Shown here: piece by piece, positions 56,601 to 64,000 of the stretch
Layout: each line of letters begins with the position of its first letter
How positions within the stretch are numbered: position 1 is the stretch's first letter
From: Phyllostachys edulis
Taxonomy: Eukaryota > Streptophyta > Magnoliopsida > Poales > Poaceae
Length of the DNA: 64,000 bases
Direction of reading: 5' to 3'
NCBI GenBank assembly: GCA_036346405.1
Contig: CM070566.1
Span: forward strand, 47,433,268 to 47,497,267
Notes under the pieces: generated by a model
Database searches by the model: none
What the model was told of the DNA's origin: nothing
What the model saw: the letters and a program-made list of their open reading frames with translations, nothing else
Program-made: the position numbers and the translations under genes

Positions 56601-58740
56601 AATTTATGTTTATTCGAATTTCAGTTATTTTTGGATTGATTTAGATACAAATATAATTTCCAATTATTGTTTAATATTTATTCTTAATTATAATCATTGG
56701 AATTCATATCGAAATCAAATTGATAATTTTATTTTTATTCTAAATTTTAGTTTTTTGTTGGATTTCGTACACAAATCTAATTTCTAATTTTGTTTATTTT
56801 CTATTATGAATTATAATTATTTAGGATTTTACTTATAAATTTGTAGGAAATCAAATTGATAATTTTATTTTATTTTTATTCCGAATTTCAGTTTTACTGT
56901 GCTTGACATTGACTCTTTTACTTGGGCATTCGTACGGAAATCAAATTACTCATTTTATTTTATTTTTTATTCCAAATTTCAGTTTTATTGTACTTGACAA
57001 TTGACTCTTTCTTTTAATCTGAACCCATCACGATCGATGGTGTAGATCTTTCTTTTTTTACACCGATTAATGTGGGAATTTCTAACATCTGAGAGCAAAT
57101 GTGGTGGCTTATTTTGACTCTGCTTTAATAAGATAATAGAAGGTATAACGTTATAAAGCTATAAAATATTTATATATATGACAAATCTAATCTGTTATAG
57201 TCTGGACTCCCTAAGATCGACGGTGTAGATTTTTTTTAGATAAATCAGGAGGGGGAGACCCATACCTTATTTGGAAGTTTCATTAAAACTTTTTAAAGAG
57301 TACTAAATAGAAACAGGTACATAGAATAATTTCCAATTATTGTTTAATATTTATTCCGAATTATAATTATTGGAATTAGTATCGAAATCAAATTGATAAT
57401 TTTATTTTATTTTTATTCAATTTCAGTTTTTTTGTTGGATTTCATACACAAATCTAATTTCCAATTTTGTTTATTTTTATTATGAATTATAATTATTTAG
57501 TGATTTTACTTATAAATTTGTATGGAAATCAAATTGCTAATTTTATTTTATTTTTATTCCGAATTTCAGTTTTATTGTGCTTGACATTGACTCTTTTACT
57601 TGGGAATTCATACGGAAATCAAATAATTGATTTTATTTTATTTTTTATTCCGAATTTCAGTTTTATTGTACTTGACATTGACTCTTTCTTTTAATCTAGA
57701 CCCATCACGATCGATGGTGTAGATCTTTCTCTTTTTACACCGATTAACGTGGAAATTTCTAACCCTTGAGAGCAAACGTGGTGGTTTATTTTGACTCTGC
57801 TTTAATAAGATAATAGAAGGTATAACGTTATAAATCTATAATGTATTTATATATGGCAAATCTAATCTGTTATAGTCTGGACTACCTAAGATCGACGGTG
57901 TAGATTTTTTTAGGATAAATTGGGAGGGGGAGACCCATACCTTATTAGGAAGTTTCATTAAAACTTTTTAAAGAGTACTAAACAGAAATAGGTACATAGG
58001 ATAATTTCCAATTATTGTTTAATATTTATTTCGAATTATAATTATTGGAATTAGTATCGAAATCAAATTGATAATTTTATTTTATTTTTATTCAATTTCA
58101 GTTTTTTTTGTTGGATTTCATACACAAATCTAATTTCCAATTTTGTTTATTTTTATTATGAATTATAATTATTTAGTGATTTTACTTATAAATTTGTATG
58201 GAAATCAAATTGATAATTTTATTTTATTTTTATTGCAATTTCAGTTTTGTGTTGGATTTAGTACACAAATCTAATTTTCAATTTTGTTTATTTTTATTAT
58301 GAATTATAATTATTTAGGATTTTACTTATAAATTTGTATGGAAATCAAATTGCGAATTTTATTTTATTTTCGTTCCGAATTTCAGTTTTATTGTGCTTGA
58401 CATTGGCTCTTTTACTTGGGAATTCGTACGGAAATCAAATTACTGATTTTATTTTATTTTTTATTCCGAATTTTAGTTTTATTGTACTTGACATTGACTC
58501 TTCCTTTTAATTTGGACCCATCACGATCGACGGTATAGATCTTTCTCTTTTTACACCGATTAACGTAGGAATTTTTAACCCCTGAGAGCGAACGTGGTGG
58601 CTTATTTTGACTCTGCTTTAATAAGATAATAAAAGGTATAACGTTATAAATCTATAACGTATTTATATATGACAAATCTAATATGTTATAGTCTGGACTC
58701 TCTAAGATTGACGGTGTAAATTAATTTTCAGAAATCAGGC
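56601..58740. repeat. Three-unit AT-rich tandem repeat (0.68-0.82 kb units)
   Basis: The phrase 'cccatcacgatcga' starts at 57024, 57701 and 58517. The surrounding 'gactctgctttaataagata' and 'attttattttatttttattc' blocks repeat with it. The third unit is longer by about 139 bp because of an internal duplication (about 58090-58340). No coding frame is credible. Confidence 0.85.
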
Positions 58741-60099
58741 CAGCTAGGCGGCCATTTCTTCCTTCTTTTCCGCCTTAAATAAAAGGCGTACATTTTTTTC
58801 ACCTATCAACTCCACGGATTAACGTGGTAATTTCTAAATTTTGAGAGCGAACATGGTGATTTTTTTCTATGTTTTAATAATATAATAGATACCAGCACAA
58901 GCACATTCGTTATGCAAAGTTATCCCCTGGAACAAAAGCTTAGTACATACTGATCAAACATATGAATAAATGACTACAAAAATTTCTAAAACAGTAACAG
59001 AACATTATGTGGTTCAAGTGTCTGATATGTTCTCATTACATGGAATCAAATGCATGTTCGGAACAATATAGAAGCCAGTTCTTGAAAAAAAGGAGAGGAT
59101 AATATACAAACCTTCTACACGGAACACAAAAAATTCAAAGCAACAAAAAGATTGGGCATTCTGCTGCACAAAGAGACAGCTCATAGTTTCAAGTCCTCTC
59201 AATGCATCCGGCCGAAAGTGCTGACAAATTTGGAGCCAACAGCACAATAAGTAACTTGGAACATTGGAATGAGTAACTTGATTCACTTCAGCAACAATTG
59301 TGATCTGAAACAATTGAACAGGCAAATCTCATTTCAGGCCAGCTCAGCCTCCCGTCCTGACGATCTGACCAATGAGCAGCGACAACCATCCACTTCAAAC
59401 ATAATAAAACTAGTTTAAAAAAAGAGAAATTTTACCGTGCATTCTACTAGTAGTTTATGGTGGCAGTATAAATCAAATCTTACTATTGATTTGTTAAGGG
59501 CACAATAGAATTTTCTTTGTATTTATAATTTTTTCGTCAGGGTATTATAGATTTTTCCAACTAGGGTTGAACATATTACTCTTGTGGCATGTGATCCCTA
59601 CATAGGCAATTACAATTCTACCACCTATGGATTCTACCACTCATACTACCAAATGTAGTATCACTAAATCTTAACTAATATGAACCATTGGATCAAAGAA
59701 AATAAACAGCCCGTATTAAACTAAGTGTACGTAAAAGAAGTTTAAAAAAAAGGCGAAAGTCACTAGTGTCATAAGAAGAATACGATCATCTTAACCGAAA
59801 CTCACTAGTGTCATAAAGAATAATATGGTCAGATGAGCAGTATCTTTGCTTGGTTAAGCCGACGGGGAAGAAAAAAAAAAGTAAATCTCATGTACAACAT
59901 TCTGTAGTTGATTTAACAGCATAGATGAGCGTCTCGGATGATTGGATGATTAATAATACCTTAATTGGACGCAGCAGATGTAGATGCAGAACTTGGATGG
60001 GCTTCTAAGCTCTGTGTGGGAACCTCATCTTGTTGCTTTGTGTCTTCGTGGTCCTCTTTATTCTATGGGACGGGGCCTCTCCATCTGGCCAGAGAATTG
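58741..60099. other. Intergenic region downstream of the NLR gene
   Basis: AT-rich sequence with no recognised element. A minus-strand frame at 59014-59325 (103 codons, Cys/Phe-rich) has no motif and is not called. The NLR 3' UTR presumably lies within the first few hundred bases below 60100. Confidence 0.5.
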
Positions 60100-63000
60100 T
60101 TATCCATAGAAAATTGGCGTGGGACGGTTGGGAAGTAGACTGGCCTCATTCTTGATGGAAGCCTTCCATGCCTCCACCTCTTCAACCCTCGCACCCCTGG
60201 AACGAATCCTGACAGTGAGTTTCCTGAGGGCAGAGAGATGGTGGATTCCAAGGCCACATGCAGATTGCATCAAAGTCACAAAGTCGACTTCTTCGACGGT
60301 AGAACGAATCCTGACAGTAGAACGATTCCTGACAGGTACTGCAGTCACAAAGTCGACTTCTTCGAGCTTTGGCATGGCTCCAGCTTCGAACATGATGAAA
60401 ACCCACAAGTTGAGGTACTTCAGACGTTGGAATCCGCCGTTGCATACGACAATGATGGGTCCATCTGTTTTTGATGATAAATCCAGTTTTAGCAAGGCGG
60501 GCAAGTCCCCGAGGATCTGGAAGGTTTCCTGAGTCACTTTATTAACCCTCATGCTTAGGAAGGTGATCCACTCTGGAATCCCTTTGAGATCGCAACCCAC
60601 GAGGACTAATTCCCGCAGAGTTTGTGAGGACCATGAATACAAACGGGAGCCGTCCATAGAACCATTATTATCTCCGTGAACGTGCAAACATCTAAGGTTT
60701 GAACTACAGAGTTTGCCAAGTGACGAAGCCAAGATATCTGCGTACGTATCACGGTGTGAGCCACCAATGCACCAAACTAGCTTAAGAGTTCTCAATTTGG
60801 TCAAATTGCCCAACTCCTGCAAAGAATTTATTGAGCTTTCGTCGTTCACAGCTACATATGACAGTACCTCTAGAGCTTGCATGTTACCCACCCCATCTGG
60901 CAATTTTACTCTACTTACACCACCAAGTAACCGTTTCAACCGTCGCAGCTTAACAATGCTTGCCGGCAATTCTTCTATACCAGTTCTCCGTAGATCCAAT
61001 GTTTCCAAATACTGTAGCTCACCTATTTGTTCTGGAAGATTTGTAATGCTCTTTGCTTCAATCCGTAGGTACCTCAACTGAAATAGCTTCCCAATATTTT
61101 CGAGATTACAATTTTCCAACATACCAGTGGTCTCTATATCTAGCACTCTCAGCGCATGCGATTCTGAAATAGAAGGCATTTGTACAAAATATCCAAATAT
61201 GCCAAGAGATCGAACATGAGCAGTAACCATGGATGACATCACTATCACGTTTTCTTGGCCACGGTAGTCAAGTGAAAGTCGACGGATCTTACAGTTTTCT
61301 TGATCACCAACGGAAGTGATAAAATTTTCTTCGACTGCCTTGGATATAATGAGATCAAGAATCATATCATGCACCCGGCATGCATCTACTCTACCATCGT
61401 ACTGGATATCTGCTGGTTGGATCATACTTCTGTTTATAAGTTCATTAAAATAGCATTCCCTTCCTCCATTAAATTTCTCCCGCCATCAACCTTGACAAAT
61501 CCTTCTGCTATCCACCTACTTACTAGACGATCCCTCTCAATTCTATAATCTTCTGAAACATACTTAGATATAATAAGCAAGTCCTTAAATGGAGAGGAAG
61601 GTCATTATAACTCAAAGATAGTATCTTCTTCATTTCCTCGACATCAAAATTTTTCTCTAGTCCCAAACCAATCGAATTAAGGACCATTAACCAATCTTCT
61701 CTTGCATCTGATTTAGTTGTCAACAAACTAGACATCGTAATGATTGCCAATGGTAGACCACCACACTTTCTTATGATTTCAGTGGAAACTTTTTCCAGTT
61801 GAAGAGGGCATTTGTCTTCAGAGCCAAATACTCTTCTCAAGAATAAACTTTTAGAGTCACCTTCACTTAGTGGCCTCAGTTCATATACAAGATCGTGGCG
61901 AGGGGAGCAACATGACTTGGCAACAGTAGCAATTCTTGTTGTCACTAGTATCCTACTACCACAAGTATTCTCAAGCAAGGCGCATTTAATAATCTTCCAT
62001 GCTTGGGTACTCCATATATCATCAATTACAATAAAGTACCTAACAAATGAGAGATACTATGGTTCAATTGGGTCGTGTTAATTGAATACATACGGGATAT
62101 AATATCAAAAGTAAATTGGTAGCTAAAAGTAATGTTTCAATTAATGTCGAGCTAATTAAAAATATGCAGGGTTGCAAATAAGTAGAGTATAAACGCTCAG
62201 CTCTGCTCCTCTTAAAAAACAAGCGAGCTCAATTTAAGTCGAGTTGTACGTTGAGCTAGAGAGTGGACTCATACTCGGCTCATAACGATCTATAGTGAAT
62301 CTCGAGGCAATTATAAACCATGAAGATGGTGTGCAAATCAATAGAATAATTAAGGAACTGACGTGACTAATGGTGTTAGTTGAAAATCACATATATGTAT
62401 AGATAACAATCTCAAATATCTCATGTAACATACATATGGTGACTAATGAACCTAATTTGACTTCTATCTATTAAAAGTAATATAAGAGATATATTAGAAT
62501 ACGAGCTATATCGAACTAATATTGAGCGAGCTAACCTAAGCTCAAACTCGGCTCGTTTTTTCACTCGGGCTCCAAAAGATGCTTAAACTCTGCTCATTTA
62601 TTTTTTAGACGATCTCGAGTCGATCCAAAAAACGAGTCGAACTTGAGCAGCTCACGAGCCTCAAGCCTTTCCTGCAGCCCTACGTATATGTATGTTTATG
62701 GACAGAATATTAGAGTATTCCATCATGCCAGTCTAAATAAAATTATATTTTTAACATATATATTCAATTCGTCTCGTATTATAAAGAATTAGAGCTTGTT
62801 GAATAAAAAATGAAATGACTGGTAAAATGACCAGTAGTCCTATTTAGAGAATTTTTTTTCTGATTTGACCCTCTAGCGCCATGCAAATGCAAAATAGCCC
62901 TCTTACCACCGCTTTTGCTGGCCGACCCCAAACTAGCAGAATCACCGCCCGCTGTCGCCTAGCAGGATTCTGCGCTCGCCGAGCGCAAGTGTGGCGTCTT

Positions 63001-64000
63001 GGGACCGAGCCGCCGCGTGGCGTGGCGGCGGAAGGTGGCGGAAGGGCACCTTCCGCGTGGGGGCGGAAGGGCCTCTTCTCGATCGTCGGCCGAAAAGTGG
63101 CCGGACACACGCTTCCGCCGCCGCCAATGCCGCGCTGAAGAAAAATGCCACGCTGGCCGACCGCCTTCCGCGGTCACCGAGCGCAGAGAACACGGTCGGC
63201 TCCACGGTGATTCCGCTTCGTTTGGGGCTAGTTTTGCAAAACGGTGGCAAGGGGTTATTTTTGCATTTGCATGGCGCTAGGGGCCAAATCAAAAAGATTC
63301 CTATTTAGATGCCTTTGCACAAGAGGTCCATTAATTACGGACATAATGTTACAATTAAGTTATGGTAGAATGACTTAGAGCATCTACAACATCCCACGCC
63401 ACCGTTACTAAGGGGTTGCCACGTCAGCATTTAGGTGATGTGGAGGAGAGAAGGTGATGATAGAAGGTAAGGTTGTTTCTAGATGAAGAAACTAGCAAAT
63501 TGTTAATACCAAGACACAAGAAACAACCAAATACTCTATTGGAGACTTACTTGTTACCTAAAAACGCGTTTTGTGGGTCCCACTATCTTAAAGCAAAATA
63601 TCCACCAGATCATTTGTGCAGCCCAACTTCATTATTGATATGATAATTGAACTAAAACATGTAGGACACAAAGTTGTACTTCATTATTGATCATCAAGAA
63701 TCATGCACACCTGTAGCAATTAAAGTTTTAGACACAAGCTCAAGAAACAATCCGTTGGAAGGCTTGTTTTTTTTATTAGATTGAACACTCTCTCCTCTTA
63801 GTAACAAGCTAAGAAACAAACTATTATAGATGCTCTTAGAATACAAAATACAATTTGAATCCTAGAACGACTTGTAATAAGAAACAGAGGGCGTACCTCT
63901 TGTCCTTTAGGAAATCCCTTAGTGCATTAATGAGGCATTCCTCGTCCCCTGACTCAGTTCGTTCGTACTCTTGCTTTCTGATTTCAGAGAGTATGCTCCG
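60100..64000 (-). CDS. NB-ARC-LRR disease-resistance protein (partial, 5' end outside window)
   Basis: Two exons are visible. Exon 63897-64000 continues beyond the window and ends in ECLINALRDFLKDKR, from the middle of the NB-ARC domain. A GT-AG intron (62040-63896) follows. Exon 62039-60100 begins YFIVIDDIW (kinase-2), then GSRILVTTR (RNBS-B), CGGLPLAI (GLPL), CLLYLSMF (RNBS-D) and RVHDMILDLI (MHD-like). A leucine-rich repeat domain follows (for example LQYLETLDLRRTGIEELP), to the stop at 60100. NLRs are cytoplasmic immune receptors that switch by nucleotide exchange. An intron at this NB-ARC position is common in grass NLRs. As written, single-base shifts near 61552 and 61458 split the exon. 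They may be sequencing errors or true mutations, so function is uncertain. The coiled-coil and P-loop lie off the edge. Confidence 0.88.
62167..62682. mobile_element. hAT-like non-autonomous element
   Basis: The left end CAGGGTTGCA and the right end TGCAGCCCTA form short inverted repeats. Inside, AGCTCG/GAGTCGA-like words recur in opposite orientation at both ends. Flanking 8-mers aaaatatg and cgtatatg agree at five of eight bases, compatible with a decayed 8-bp hAT target duplication. No transposase is present. Confidence 0.6.
62848..63299. mobile_element. Mutator-like element with ~100-bp inverted repeats
   Basis: The 9-bp direct repeat CCTATTTAG flanks it (62839-62847 and 63300-63308). 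The terminal inverted repeats are about 100 bp and include CTAGCGCCATGCAAATGCAAAA on the left and its inverse on the right. The 250-bp interior is GC-rich with TTCCGC/GCGGAA words and open frames in several phases. That could be acquired sequence, as in Pack-MULEs, or part of a foldback. No transposase is present. Confidence 0.87.
63378..63835. mobile_element. Tourist-like (PIF/Harbinger) MITE
   Basis: The left end GAGCATCTACAACA and the right end TATAGATGCTC form the inverted repeats. TTA flanks both sides (63375-63377 and 63836-63838). GAGCATCT-type ends with a 3-bp TTA/TAA duplication are characteristic of this superfamily. The length is 458 bp, without coding. Confidence 0.8.

Larger units (their letters stand above)
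62040..63896 (-). other. NLR intron within the NB-ARC domain, filled with DNA transposons
   Basis: On the minus strand the intron starts GTACGCC after GACAAGAG and ends TTGTTAG before GTACTTTATTG. Joining completes the AGG codon and keeps the reading frame (DKR-YFIVIDD). About three quarters of its 1857 bp is accounted for by the three elements listed separately. Confidence 0.82.

Noticed and set aside
59014..59325. Minus-strand frame of 103 codons downstream of the NLR
   Set aside because: No recognised motif, no plausible splice link and AT-rich composition; left uncalled.
62057..62100. Apparent truncation of the NLR before the kinase-2 motif
   Set aside because: A clean GT-AG intron connects to the upstream NB-ARC exon at 63897-64000, so the gene is interrupted by an intron and cut only by the window edge.

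Overview
The window is a transposon-dense stretch of a plant nuclear genome, almost certainly from a grass (Poaceae). The evidence is the CACTA DNA transposons with ACGGTT-type subterminal repeats, SIRE-type Ty1/copia elements, 'TGTAACACC...GTATTACA' long LTRs, several classes of MITE and a monocot-style NB-ARC-LRR resistance gene with an intron inside the NB-ARC domain. The species cannot be fixed from sequence alone. The only likely host gene is the NLR at the right edge, on the minus strand. I saw no tRNA, rRNA, CRISPR array or prokaryotic gene.

Layout. 1-929 is one end of a CACTA element whose terminus (929) abuts a fragment of a copia gag gene (930-1670). A C-rich minisatellite and a truncated gypsy-type LTR (2347-5170) follow. 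A second CACTA end, inverted relative to the first, starts at 5171. 6181-6786 is a further CACTA-like block with (TA)n tracts. 6787-7892 is an unidentified gene-like fragment. 7893-26016 is Copia-1 (SIRE-like, plus strand); its coding region is broken, and its 3' LTR is split by an 8-kb CACTA element (17798-25813). That CACTA carries, on the minus strand, a degraded TNP2 transposase gene and a second gene with a Ulp1-like protease domain.

26017-34173 holds a long hairpin, four members of a Mutator-type foldback MITE family rich in CACGCCA motifs (two with clear 9-bp target duplications), and a solo LTR (28474-30728, target duplication AAAAT) inside one of them. 34174-55276 is a 21-kb composite: a non-coding LTR element on the minus strand (target duplication GTACG) that received a 12-kb copia element, Copia-2 (39645-51663, target duplication TAACT). 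The composite sits inside one copy of a ~352-bp tandem duplication. 55282-60099 is AT-rich and non-coding, with three units of a 0.7-0.8-kb tandem repeat.

60100-64000 is the NLR gene, cut by the window edge. Its 1.86-kb intron consists mostly of three DNA transposons: hAT-like, Mutator-like and Tourist-like.

Order of events that can be read: MITE, then solo-LTR insertion; copia 3' LTR, then CACTA insertion; tandem duplication, then the minus-strand LTR element, then Copia-2. The two LTR pairs at 34-55 kb differ in short, clustered, length-changing patches that recur at particular words. This looks partly like base-calling or consensus error, so individual frameshifts in this window should be treated with caution.
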